IMG/VR virus record: IMGVR_UViG_3300005590_000048
Coordinates: 1-38,947 of that record
Source: a virus
Direction: 5' to 3' (one strand)
DNA length: 38,947 bases
Shown piece by piece: positions 16,882 to 24,488 of this stretch. The notes beneath the pieces are model-generated. The model was not told where the DNA came from and ran no database searches. It saw nothing but the letters and a program-made list of their open reading frames with translations. Numbering within the stretch: position 1 is the first letter of the stretch; every line of letters begins with the position of its first letter. Made by a program: the position numbers and the translations under genes.

Positions 16882-17454
16882 ATGGGTATGTTTTCTTTTC
16901 TATGTTGCAAATGCAACGAGCCGATAAACTACGGCACACGCGCCGCGATATTAACGCCTTGCGGCGATAACATATATACAGACTACTACGACGGGTACGG
17001 CCGTTTTAATGGTGTTGATATATTCGAGCGACACGCTGAAGATAACGCGCATCTATGGCCCGAGGTATCGAGCGAAGGCCTACACCGTGACGACGGTATA
17101 AACCTGTACTACAACGATGACGACCAAGCGCCAGAAGGCTACAACCCTTTGAAAGCTATTTGCGGCCGGTGTTGTACAGGCCCGGCCACCGCGGCCAGCT
17201 TTGTATATGATAACTACGGGCCGAGTGAGAGCGACCCGAACCAGGGTTTTAATAATTATAGCTACGAAACATCTAGGCAAATGCTCGAAAGCCTCAAGGC
17301 CTCCGGTGATTGGGAGTGCCCGGAGTGCGGCCAAGGAGACTGCGAGCTAGATACCTGCTTAACTGATGAACAGAGCGATTACTGGCCCACTAAACAAGAA
17401 AGAGCTAAGCGAGCGCTTGAGAGGGGAACAACGGCCCGCGATTGGTACAGCTAA
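16882..17454 (+). CDS. Cysteine-rich early protein, possible zinc-binding
   Basis: A 190-residue acidic protein with Cys pairs at both ends: CCKCNEPINYG (residues 8-18), CGRCC near residue 93-97, and CPECGQGDCELDTC near 151-164. The first and last sets could form zinc ribbons, so a role in binding nucleic acid or protein is possible. The middle is rich in Tyr, Asp and Asn (NLYYNDDDQ, FVYDNYGPSESDP). The C-terminal tail is basic and helical. No family was recognised. Strong terminator structure follows 18 bases after the stop, closing this transcription unit. Confidence 0.7.
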   Translation: MGMFSFLCCKCNEPINYGTRAAILTPCGDNIYTDYYDGYGRFNGVDIFERHAEDNAHLWPEVSSEGLHRDDGINLYYNDDDQAPEGYNPLKAICGRCCTGPATAASFVYDNYGPSESDPNQGFNNYSYETSRQMLESLKASGDWECPECGQGDCELDTCLTDEQSDYWPTKQERAKRALERGTTARDWYS

Positions 17455-17472
17455 AACTTAAACTTTAAAACT

Positions 17473-17502
17473 AAAACCCTGGGCAAAAATCCGGGGTTTT
17501 TT
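17473..17502 (+). terminator. Rho-independent terminator, end of first early unit
   Basis: AAAACCCTGG (17473-17482 region), loop GCAAAAAT, CCGGGGTTTT then TT: a 10-bp stem with one wobble and a run of six T. It separates the P1 unit from promoter P2. Confidence 0.85.
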
Positions 17503-17555
17503 CGTTCTGGGGGAAAATTTTTTAACTTTTTATCAAGAGTTAAGCGCCTGGCTTC

Positions 17556-17583
17556 TTGCTATTATCTATATAGCCTCTATACT
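17556..17583 (+). promoter_or_regulatory. Early promoter P2 (sigma70 type)
   Basis: TTGCTA (17556-17561), 16-base spacer, TATACT (17578-17583). The last 18 bases match P1 except for one position. Distance to the downstream ATG (17619) is 35 bases, nearly as for P1, and a GAGGA ribosome site follows. The conserved spacer suggests a bound regulator or selection for the same early timing. Confidence 0.75.
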
Positions 17584-17618
17584 GAGTTTAAATACAACAC
17601 AGAAGAGGAAAAAGCACC

Positions 17619-17807
17619 ATGAAATCATTTTCAAAAGCCGGCCACAAAGTGACCCTACACTATAGCCGCATTAATCAAGAATACTTCTTATGCCATACGA
17701 TGCACGGAAAGCAGTTAGCGCCTACGTTATTCCACTGGCACGACCAAGCGCAACACGCTTTCCGCCGTAAGGTTGAATTTATCCAAACCATAACATCGGG
17801 AGCTTAA
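17619..17807 (+). CDS. Small early protein, unknown
   Basis: A 62-residue basic, histidine-rich protein (six His among residues 8-46, for example FHWHDQAQHAF). A ribosome site AAGAGGA lies about 10 bases before ATG 17619 and promoter P2 is directly upstream. The pattern of short strands (KVTLHYSRI, YFLCHTM) followed by a helix (WHDQAQHAFRRKVEFIQ) suggests a small folded domain. No family was recognised. It is followed after 5 bases by the next gene. Confidence 0.65.
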   Translation: MKSFSKAGHKVTLHYSRINQEYFLCHTMHGKQLAPTLFHWHDQAQHAFRRKVEFIQTITSGA

Positions 17808-17812
17808 GCGCC

Positions 17813-18394
17813 ATGAAAAAATTTAAAAAATTAAATGTAACTGAATTTAGAGAGCTTATACACAACGGCACTACGGCCGACTATGAAAAGTATAAGGTAG
17901 AGCTTAAAGCTTTTACAGAGGCCCTGGAGGAGGAAAATCACAAGGCCCGATATAATGCAATGGTAGAACTTGACGCAATATCAAATACTATCCCGCAATT
18001 TGTAGAGACTTTTAAGAGTATCAAATTAAAAGCCGATAACGATTACACCAAAAAAACCAAGCCTATCATGGATGATTTTTTAGCCTTAATGAAAACACAA
18101 TACCCCACAGTAAAAATCTGGATAGATAAAGCCGTTTTTTCTGTGTATGTAGAGTTTAGAGTTGACTACCGGATAAAACGCCAAGACGGAGATACTAACC
18201 GCGATACAGTAGAAAGGAAATTATATGTATGTCAGTTAGAAGATTTAAAGCGCGATTGCACAGAGTACAGCACCTTTAACACTGGCAGTTTTGCACAATA
18301 CAAAGCGAAAATTAAAAAGCTACGTGATAAAGAGCTGGAACTTGAAAACCTGGAAACTGAAATTTCACGCCTTAAATGGGATTTAAACCTATAA
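17813..18394 (+). CDS. Early protein with helical ends, unknown
   Basis: A 193-residue charged protein. Residues 1-75 are predicted helical with heptad-like spacing (DYEKYKVELKAFTEALEEE), residues 100-145 look like beta strands (KIWIDKAVFSVYVEF, then VERKLYVCQL), and residues 160-193 are again a coiled-coil-like helix (KIKKLRDKELELENLETE). No membrane segment or catalytic motif was seen. It belongs to the P2 unit. The call is limited to this description. Confidence 0.65.
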   Translation: MKKFKKLNVTEFRELIHNGTTADYEKYKVELKAFTEALEEENHKARYNAMVELDAISNTIPQFVETFKSIKLKADNDYTKKTKPIMDDFLALMKTQYPTVKIWIDKAVFSVYVEFRVDYRIKRQDGDTNRDTVERKLYVCQLEDLKRDCTEYSTFNTGSFAQYKAKIKKLRDKELELENLETEISRLKWDLNL

Positions 18395-18412
18395 CAACTG
18401 GAGTATAGAACA

Positions 18413-19087
18413 ATGAGAGCTTTAACATTTCCGCAAATCAAAACTTTTAAAGGCTTATTTAATAGCCTTGAAGTTTTTAGTGATCTTAAACCGCGCCAGG
18501 ATGCAACAGCACCCTATAAAGGCGTGCATGGTGTAATGATGGACCACTTGAACAAAGATGGGCATACACATTTTACAGTTAAATTAAATGACAATGTAGC
18601 AGCTGTCTACGATGATATGAAAGGTATGTCTGGTGGTGTTTATTTTCAGTTTGTGCAGCGTAGCGACCTAAGCACATTAGTATGCTTAAAATATAATTCT
18701 ATTATCGGTTCAAGATGGCTAGCTATTATCCCCCCTGAAGGTATGCCGGAAGCACTGCGACCTGTTGAGCATGTGAACCATGCACCGCCAGGCTACACCA
18801 CTTATATACACCACATAGCCCACGGTAACAGTTTAAATCATTTGGTAGAGCTTATAGGTGATTATGAGCTGGACCCTTTTTGGGGCCTACATGATGAAGA
18901 AACAGAAAACGGTATGTATGATATACACGGCAATTTCACAGAGTTTAGCCTGAGCTTTCATATTGAAACAAACGACCCGCAACTTATCAAGAAAATGCGT
19001 TACAACATAGCGACCTGTAAAAACCTGGAAAATATAGAACCTGAAAACCTGTTTTCTAATATGAGGAGCGCCAACGATGTTAGTTAA
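18413..19087 (+). CDS. Early protein, unknown
   Basis: A 224-residue soluble protein, mixed alpha/beta by eye. Notable segments are TFPQIKTFKGLFNSLEVF at the N-terminus, HTHFTVKLNDNVAAVYDDM near residues 51-69, and VNHAPPGYTTYIHHIAHGN near residues 119-137 with clustered His. No known motif or transmembrane helix is evident. GGAG lies 10 bases before ATG 18413. The last 11 bases overlap the next gene, whose ribosome site (GAGGAG) is inside this one. No family was recognised. Confidence 0.65.
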   Translation: MRALTFPQIKTFKGLFNSLEVFSDLKPRQDATAPYKGVHGVMMDHLNKDGHTHFTVKLNDNVAAVYDDMKGMSGGVYFQFVQRSDLSTLVCLKYNSIIGSRWLAIIPPEGMPEALRPVEHVNHAPPGYTTYIHHIAHGNSLNHLVELIGDYELDPFWGLHDEETENGMYDIHGNFTEFSLSFHIETNDPQLIKKMRYNIATCKNLENIEPENLFSNMRSANDVS

Positions 19088-19277
19088 AGGACTCAACACA
19101 ACAGCAAAACCAACCTATGAAGGGGAGCTTATAAAATTTAAGTCACCCTTCGCAGATGTATGGTTATTAGATGAAGCTGTAAAAAATAGTACCTACGGCT
19201 ACCTGGAATTTATAGCAGTTAACCCTTGGGATATTGACTATGATAAAAAATTAACGATAGCGACGGAGGAAAAATGA
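19077..19277 (+). CDS. Small early protein, unknown
   Basis: A 66-residue acidic protein whose ATG lies 11 bases inside the previous gene, with GAGGAG 7 bases upstream. The composition is aromatic and charged (KFKSPFADVWLLDEAVK, YLEFIAVNPWDIDYD). Its stop overlaps the next ATG (ATGA), so translation is coupled on both sides. No family was recognised. Confidence 0.6.
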   Translation: MLVKGLNTTAKPTYEGELIKFKSPFADVWLLDEAVKNSTYGYLEFIAVNPWDIDYDKKLTIATEEK

Positions 19278-19504
19278 AAGCATTTTATTATGAGCCAATG
19301 GTTAATGACCATTACGACAGCGAAGAACACGCCATAAGCGAATTTATAGGTATAGTTGATTGTGATTACATGCTAGACGAGGAGCCAATAGAACAAGATC
19401 TGGCATACCTGACACACATAGCAGAACATAAAGGCTATGATCTATATTATTGTTACGGTGCCGATCATTACTGTATCGGTGTTGATGAATACCCAGAAAG
19501 TTAA
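19274..19504 (+). CDS. Last gene of the second early unit, unknown
   Basis: A 76-residue strongly acidic protein with many Tyr and His (KGYDLYYCYGADHYCIGVDEY near the C-terminus). A GGAGG ribosome site precedes ATG 19274, which overlaps the previous stop. Such acidic small phage proteins sometimes mimic DNA to block host enzymes; this is only a possibility. Its TAA shares the palindrome TTAA with the stop of the convergent gene on the other strand. Confidence 0.6.
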   Translation: MKAFYYEPMVNDHYDSEEHAISEFIGIVDCDYMLDEEPIEQDLAYLTHIAEHKGYDLYYCYGADHYCIGVDEYPES

Positions 19505-19773
19505 GCTTTATCAACGCGGGCCAGAATAACCCTGGCCCGATGTTGCATGTAATGAGCCACAGCCAAACGCACTAAAATATTATCCCCTTTTTTAATATCC
19601 CCCAGAGAAACCCCCAGCCAGTTAGCCAGCGCCTCGGGCCTTAAATCACAAGCGCCTAGGTTAATTTGGTGCTGTGTTTTATCAGGTATCGCCGGAGGCC
19701 TCACAGGAGCATTTTTTAACTCGGACCCGGAAAGCGAGGAGCCCCCAAGCCTTAAGCGCCTATTGTTACCCAT
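19501..19773 (-). CDS. Small protein downstream of the primase-helicase, unknown
   Basis: A 90-residue basic protein. The first 35 residues are Gly/Ser/Arg/Pro-rich and probably disordered, and the rest may form a helical domain (LRPEALANWLGVSLGDIKKGD, then LVRLAVAHYMQHRARVILAR). The helix-turn-helix-like look of ALANWLGVSLGDI could mean DNA binding. The ATG at 19773 overlaps the end of the primase-helicase gene by 8 bases, so it belongs to the same leftward operon. The stop overlaps that of the convergent early operon. No family was recognised. Confidence 0.6.
   Translation of the reverse strand: MGNNRRLRLGGSSLSGSELKNAPVRPPAIPDKTQHQINLGACDLRPEALANWLGVSLGDIKKGDNILVRLAVAHYMQHRARVILARVDKA
19517..19539. 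terminator. GC-rich hairpin at convergent gene ends
   Basis: CGGGCCAG (19517-19524), 7-base loop, CTGGCCCG (19532-19539), a perfect 8-bp stem 12 bases past the stop of the rightward early unit and inside the end of the leftward gene. No T-run follows, so it may only slow polymerase or protect the 3' end. Confidence 0.4.
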
Positions 19774-22108
19774 GGTTAACTACCTGGGCCAACGGTGTTG
19801 GAAGTAGCCACATATGCTTACCACCGGAAAGACTAAGCGCCCGTGTTTTACGGCCTTTAAGTTTAAGCTTACCACCCTTTGGCGTACTGTCTTTTAAATA
19901 AGCCCTAAGCCGTGAGAGGTATAATCTAATTTCTTTTTCAGAAGCGCCCGCAATTTCTGGCGAGGGTAACATAGATATAATCTCACGCTCAGTAAGACGG
20001 TGCCCCATTGTATTATTATGGTAGGCACGCAGTTTTAAGTCGGGCCATAAGCGCTTAAAATCTTGGACTATCACATCATCATTATATAAGGCAGCATCCA
20101 CCGCGGACTCCTCTACAAGCTCAGCTTGATCTACAGTTAAGCGCCTTGATAATTCACCTGATTGAACTTTGCAGTCTATCTCGGCCCATAATTGACCTAC
20201 ATCAATTTTATGGCTCCACTCTATTTCGTTACACTCAACAACCCAGAAGCGCCTATACCCGCCACCAGTCATATCAGATAGGAATAGTGAGTCATTCACG
20301 GTAGCGGAAAAGCTGGTCATACGTGGAAAGTCTAGCACCTCACGCCCGTATGGTGGCCGGTAACTGTCAACCTCTTCAGTCAAGAAAGCCTTGAGCGCTG
20401 CCATATCTGAGCGCCTGAAGGTACCGTCAAGCTCCCCTAGTTCAGTAATCCAGGCCCCACACGCCTTAGCTACGTCATCCTTATTACCTGGAGACATTAA
20501 CACACCGGTTTTTAAATAGTCTCTTAAGTGCCTGGGCACGAGCGATTGAAGTATAGCCGTCTTACCGATACCACCACGGCCCGTTAAAACCAACACAGCG
20601 CCGCCGCCTTGGTTTTCGCCACGGGCCATATCAACACATTGAGCGAGCCATGAAGGCACAACAATGTCACGCACACCGGAGTTATTGCAATCAAATAAGT
20701 TAAGAAAATCAGGAAGCCTTGAGCGCCCATCCCAAGTGAGGGTATCAAGCCAGTCAGCTACAGGGTTGTAGTCTACGGTCCTGAGCGTAACAGCCGCGTC
20801 AAATACATCCTTAAAGCCTGCGGTACCTGTGAACTCGGTTAGCACTGCCTGGCTACGCACCTGGCCGTAGACGTATTCGATATTTACACGTTCACCACGA
20901 ATAACACAATACTCTTTGCGATTAATAACATCGCGCACACGACGCACGCCGTGAGCGTCAAGGATAGCAACCAGATTATCAGTAGTAAGGGTTGGGCAGA
21001 GTTGCGAATTTTTTCCCGAACCCACCAGTTTCTTATTGGGGAAGAGATCATGCGGAAGAACTTCACCAAAATCATAAATACGGTTTTCATTATCGGGGGT
21101 AGGGTCATGGTCGCCACCTTGTTTAATTTCAGAAACATCTACACCAAGCGTAGTCGCCATATCCGCAAGCGCCACCTCTAAAGATACCGCGTCGCGGGAG
21201 CCTACTTCAATACCGGATTTATCATGCACCCAATCCAGGAAGTCATTAGTGCCTCCCTCATGTGAGTGATGACACTTGAACAACCGGTATTCAGGCTCAT
21301 CGCCTATACCGAGAGGCTTATAGCCTGCCTCATCACGCCCGTCGCTATGCTCTTTATGCCACGGGCACTGTATCTCATAGAAGCCGTTACCCTGTTTGCC
21401 ACGTACAAAGCCACCTTCCTGGAGCCACTCGAAAACCGGGTCAGCTATCTCAGGCATATCCATATCATTATAAGCGCTCGCGATATAGGAAACCCTGGAC
21501 ACCTTAGACTCCGGGGGTAGGTCCAGGTCAAATTTTTCAGCCAGCTCAGGCAAGTCGTAAGTTATATCTGGATTCCAAAGCGTAAGCGCTGACAGCCAGC
21601 CGCCGCGCCCCTCTTTCACATTCTTGGATAGCGGTACCCGCATTATCCTGGTCGAATCGAGAGTACCCTTGTCGGCGTACCCTTTAGCGCCCACGCCAGC
21701 CATGAACAACTCAAACCACTGCATGTTATCGACGGGAGTCGTGAGCATATAGCCGTATTGGAAGTTACCTTCAGATGTTTCGAGTATCCAGCTTGGTGAT
21801 ACCGGGGGCACCTCACACTTTGTACCAATGTCATCCAGTACAACACAATAGACGGCGCACATATCCTGCTTGCGTCGTTTCAATGTTGTAGTGCTGGTGT
21901 TTTTTACGGTTGAGATACCGAAATACCAGTCTACAGGGTCGCTGCTGCCGGTAGAAAATTTATTGAATGAATCGTGAGAGGGCCTGAGCTGTTTGAAGCG
22001 CCCCTTGTATTTCCCTTTGTGTATCGGTTTTGCTACAAGTATCGTCTCGTCATCCGGTACGTCGAAAAAGATTGCGTCTAAAAATTGCGTTGGTGTTATT
22101 TTTGTCAT
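19766..22108 (-). CDS. Primase-helicase fusion (PrimPol-like N-terminus, VapE/DUF5906-type SF3-like helicase)
   Basis: A 780-residue replication protein. The N-terminal 200 residues carry a VVLDDIG motif (D92, D93) and an RIMRVPLSKN segment, consistent with the archaeo-eukaryotic primase fold. A middle region has Cys/His pairs (CPWHKEH from residue 248; CHHSH from 279) that could bind zinc. The C-terminal half is a virulence-associated-E-like ATPase with P-loop GRGGIGKT (510-517), an acidic ITELGELDG Walker-B region (553-561), sensor-like FSATVND (600-606) and GGGYRRFWV with the arginine finger (616-624). It should open and prime the DNA for the polymerase encoded just upstream. Primase call moderate, helicase call strong. 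Confidence 0.85.
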   Translation of the reverse strand: MTKITPTQFLDAIFFDVPDDETILVAKPIHKGKYKGRFKQLRPSHDSFNKFSTGSSDPVDWYFGISTVKNTSTTTLKRRKQDMCAVYCVVLDDIGTKCEVPPVSPSWILETSEGNFQYGYMLTTPVDNMQWFELFMAGVGAKGYADKGTLDSTRIMRVPLSKNVKEGRGGWLSALTLWNPDITYDLPELAEKFDLDLPPESKVSRVSYIASAYNDMDMPEIADPVFEWLQEGGFVRGKQGNGFYEIQCPWHKEHSDGRDEAGYKPLGIGDEPEYRLFKCHHSHEGGTNDFLDWVHDKSGIEVGSRDAVSLEVALADMATTLGVDVSEIKQGGDHDPTPDNENRIYDFGEVLPHDLFPNKKLVGSGKNSQLCPTLTTDNLVAILDAHGVRRVRDVINRKEYCVIRGERVNIEYVYGQVRSQAVLTEFTGTAGFKDVFDAAVTLRTVDYNPVADWLDTLTWDGRSRLPDFLNLFDCNNSGVRDIVVPSWLAQCVDMARGENQGGGAVLVLTGRGGIGKTAILQSLVPRHLRDYLKTGVLMSPGNKDDVAKACGAWITELGELDGTFRRSDMAALKAFLTEEVDSYRPPYGREVLDFPRMTSFSATVNDSLFLSDMTGGGYRRFWVVECNEIEWSHKIDVGQLWAEIDCKVQSGELSRRLTVDQAELVEESAVDAALYNDDVIVQDFKRLWPDLKLRAYHNNTMGHRLTEREIISMLPSPEIAGASEKEIRLYLSRLRAYLKDSTPKGGKLKLKGRKTRALSLSGGKHMWLLPTPLAQVVNHG

Positions 22109-22168
22109 ATTATCTGCCTTGAAGTAAGTGTTGCCTTGATATTTTCTTCATCTATGTTGTTGTTGTTC

Positions 22169-22202
22169 GAAAGCCCATACCGGTCGCCCAGTATGGGCTT
22201 TC
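22169..22202. terminator. Strong hairpin between polymerase and primase-helicase genes
   Basis: GAAAGCCCATAC (22169-22180), 10-base loop, GTATGGGCTTTC (22191-22202): a perfect 12-bp stem. On the plus strand T-rich sequence (TTCTTATTTA) follows, on the minus strand none. It lies just after the polymerase stop, so it may set polymerase mRNA 3' ends or stop antisense transcripts entering from the left. Confidence 0.6.
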
Positions 22203-22205
22203 TTC

Positions 22206-24209
22206 TTATTTACCGTACACAACTGCGGTGTCAATCGTACAGCCCATCGGTAAGCCGGTTGTCCAGTGTAAACCCTCCAACATTATTTCTTCAAGCAGTT
22301 TAATGTCAGCGTCTTCACATATAATCTCATCGTGAGTATGGCCAGCAACCACCAGCCCTTCATCCACGCAGGTTACAAGCTTATCTCTTAAGATGTCAGC
22401 GCAGGCAGCCTGGGTAATATTTTCTGCCAGGATTCCATACCAAAGATCGTGCCGGGTCCACTCGGTAGCATTGGCCTTCGGCCTGAGCGCTGCCTTCACC
22501 GCGGAAATAGTTTTACCGTAGCGCCCTTCAACAATACGAGCGTCGGCATAGTACAGATTGCGGCCGGAAGGCAGCTTGCATAATAACCAGGTAGTACCGG
22601 CGATACGTTCAGACCGGTAGGCCACGAGATTAACATCGAACCACCGACCAGGGCGGCGCATCGCACGCATGGCAGCTTTAGATAATTCCTTCCAGAAGGG
22701 TTGAGCCCAGGGGTTAGTCTTCCGCCACCCTGCAACTACACCGCTGGGATTATCAATACTAACTCCATAGCCTCTGGCCATAGCCAGTAGAGCGCCGTCA
22801 GCGCCTCCAAAACCAAGAGAAAGGCGAGCCACTTTACCGACTTGTCGTTCATCTTCGTCAATATCGTCTTTGTGATAGATTCCTTGGGCATCATAAATAT
22901 ACACATCCTCATCATTTCTAAATACATCCAGTAATATTTGAGCCGAAGCATAATGCCCGGCTAACCATGGTAAACACCGAGCCTCAATGCTTGACCAGTC
23001 AGCGTAGTTCAGCACACTGCCAGGTTCGGCGTGAATAACAGGCCTGAGCATGGAGCCAAGCGCGTCACCCAAACCCTGGGCAGGTTTTGATTTTCCAGGC
23101 TTACCCACCATTATAGGCTCTTTCTCAAAAGGTACATTTTTTCGCAGGGTAGCTTTAGCTTGCTCGATGTCGGTCACACACTGACGTTTCAAGTTATGCA
23201 TCTGGGCACCGGTAGAGCTGAAACGCCCGGTACCAGCACCGCCAGCAAACACGTAAGCACCTCGCAGCCTATCGTCTTCGGGATCCATGCGATCCAGCAT
23301 ACGATTGAACTTGGCGACCGCACTGTTAGAGCCAGCCTCGATCATTTCTATAAACTCAAGCACTTCAGGCTCCAGCTCATCAGCCCGCTTCAACAGGTCA
23401 GCCCTGATGTCAGAGGCGAAGGAGAATTTTTTCTCATCCTTTTTATACACGGTGCATGCATCCACGGCCCAGTCAGGTAGCCGAGGCTTAAGCCATGCGT
23501 TGATGCGTTGAAACTGCCTGGCCGTTTGCACATCACCATCAGTGAAAGCATTGAGCTTGCTGTTCAATTCAGCCTTCTCTTCAGCTGCTCGGTGGCTGGC
23601 TAACTGGCAGGCTTCACGATCAATCAATAACCCGCGGTCATTAATAATCTCATTAGCCCAGTATTCTTCCTGCTCCAGCTCGTCGAGTGGCGGTAGCGCG
23701 TCATCAATCACACGCTCCACACGCACATCCTGAAGGCAGTAAACCCCCAGCTCAGCAAGCACGTCGGGCTCCATGTTGAACGGCGGCACGCAGCACATCT
23801 GAATGAGTGCAGCACCGCGGGGGTCTTTCCTTAACGGCGCTCCCATGGCCTGGGCTGCGTGATCCAGCTTACCAGGTAGCCCACGGCTACGGCACAAGGC
23901 CGCAGTACAGTAGAACGACTCCAGAGGTGGCTCAGGCAGGTCATAGTCAGGGCACATGACGTACCAGAATATTAACCTCTCGAAGGCTGCGTTATGCGCG
24001 TGTATGCTGCCGTCGAGGCCGTCAGCCAGGTGCTTTTTTACGCGGTCAGGCACCTCCTGGCCTTCGGTCCACAGCTCAGGCTCTTCATCATCGAAGGCCC
24101 ACCCCATACAAATAACCTGGGTTGATGGATGTGTAGCGTACAAGTAGGCTCCGTGCTTAATCAGGTCTACCTCGCTTCGTGTTTCAAAATCAATATGTAG
24201 TATCTTCAT
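22206..24209 (-). CDS. Family A DNA polymerase with 3'-5' exonuclease
   Basis: A 667-residue replicative polymerase. The exonuclease domain has IDFETRS (D7, E9), HNAAFE (72-77) and YCLQD (157-161), so proofreading should be active. The polymerase domain has motif A NYADWSSIEAR (D404, E409), motif B RQVGKVARLSLGFGG (455-469) and motif C HDE (626-628). A T7-type thioredoxin-binding insertion was not evident. A GGA ribosome site precedes ATG 24209. It is the first gene of the leftward replication operon, transcribed from the promoter at 24253-24280, and works with the primase-helicase next to it. The assignment is secure. Confidence 0.95.
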   Translation of the reverse strand: MKILHIDFETRSEVDLIKHGAYLYATHPSTQVICMGWAFDDEEPELWTEGQEVPDRVKKHLADGLDGSIHAHNAAFERLIFWYVMCPDYDLPEPPLESFYCTAALCRSRGLPGKLDHAAQAMGAPLRKDPRGAALIQMCCVPPFNMEPDVLAELGVYCLQDVRVERVIDDALPPLDELEQEEYWANEIINDRGLLIDREACQLASHRAAEEKAELNSKLNAFTDGDVQTARQFQRINAWLKPRLPDWAVDACTVYKKDEKKFSFASDIRADLLKRADELEPEVLEFIEMIEAGSNSAVAKFNRMLDRMDPEDDRLRGAYVFAGGAGTGRFSSTGAQMHNLKRQCVTDIEQAKATLRKNVPFEKEPIMVGKPGKSKPAQGLGDALGSMLRPVIHAEPGSVLNYADWSSIEARCLPWLAGHYASAQILLDVFRNDEDVYIYDAQGIYHKDDIDEDERQVGKVARLSLGFGGADGALLAMARGYGVSIDNPSGVVAGWRKTNPWAQPFWKELSKAAMRAMRRPGRWFDVNLVAYRSERIAGTTWLLCKLPSGRNLYYADARIVEGRYGKTISAVKAALRPKANATEWTRHDLWYGILAENITQAACADILRDKLVTCVDEGLVVAGHTHDEIICEDADIKLLEEIMLEGLHWTTGLPMGCTIDTAVVYGK

Positions 24210-24228
24210 TTATTTTTCCTATATCGCC

Positions 24229-24257
24229 TTGACAGTCGTTCACTATAGACCTAGTAT
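24229..24257 (+). promoter_or_regulatory. Rightward promoter P3 (sigma70 type)
   Basis: TTGACA (24229-24234, perfect), 17-base spacer, TAGTAT (24252-24257). It drives the DNA-metabolism operon starting at 24297. The spacer end and -10 (CTATAGACCTAGTATA) resemble P1 and P2. Confidence 0.7.
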
Positions 24258-24280
24258 AAGCACATAACTTAATTAATCAA
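24253..24280 (-). promoter_or_regulatory. Leftward promoter for the DNA polymerase operon
   Basis: On the minus strand TTGATT (24275-24280) and TATACT (24253-24258) are 16 bases apart. The -10 is the complement of bases used by the rightward promoter's -10, so the two polymerases could not initiate simultaneously. The 24209 ATG lies about 35 bases beyond the expected start. Confidence 0.55.
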
Positions 24281-24296
24281 GCCGAAGGGTGAAAAA

Positions 24297-24488
24297 ATGT
24301 CAGAAGATAAAAAAGTGCAGCTACCACTGTACGTGCCTCGATCAGTAGGCTCAGATATAGACTTGCTGCGCGAGAAAATGGCCGCAGATTTGGGGGTCAG
24401 TAACATATCACGAGGTGATTACGTTGCTAACCTAATCAAACGTGAGAAAGAAATGCAAGACCTGGAATCCTTTGGAGAGAATGTATAG
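24297..24488 (+). CDS. Ribbon-helix-helix-type putative regulator
   Basis: A 63-residue protein with the layout of an Arc/CopG-like fold: a strand (KVQLPLYVP, residues 6-14), helix A (SVGSDIDLLREKMAADLG, 16-33) and helix B after ISRGDYVANLIKREKE (37-52). RHH proteins bind DNA as dimers and often repress their own promoter. An AAGGG ribosome site lies 7 bases before ATG 24297. It is the first gene behind the divergent promoter region, the usual place for an autoregulator, and its targets might be the related sites at 14796, 15486 and 17556. Fold call from pattern; regulation inferred. Confidence 0.55.
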   Translation: MSEDKKVQLPLYVPRSVGSDIDLLREKMAADLGVSNISRGDYVANLIKREKEMQDLESFGENV

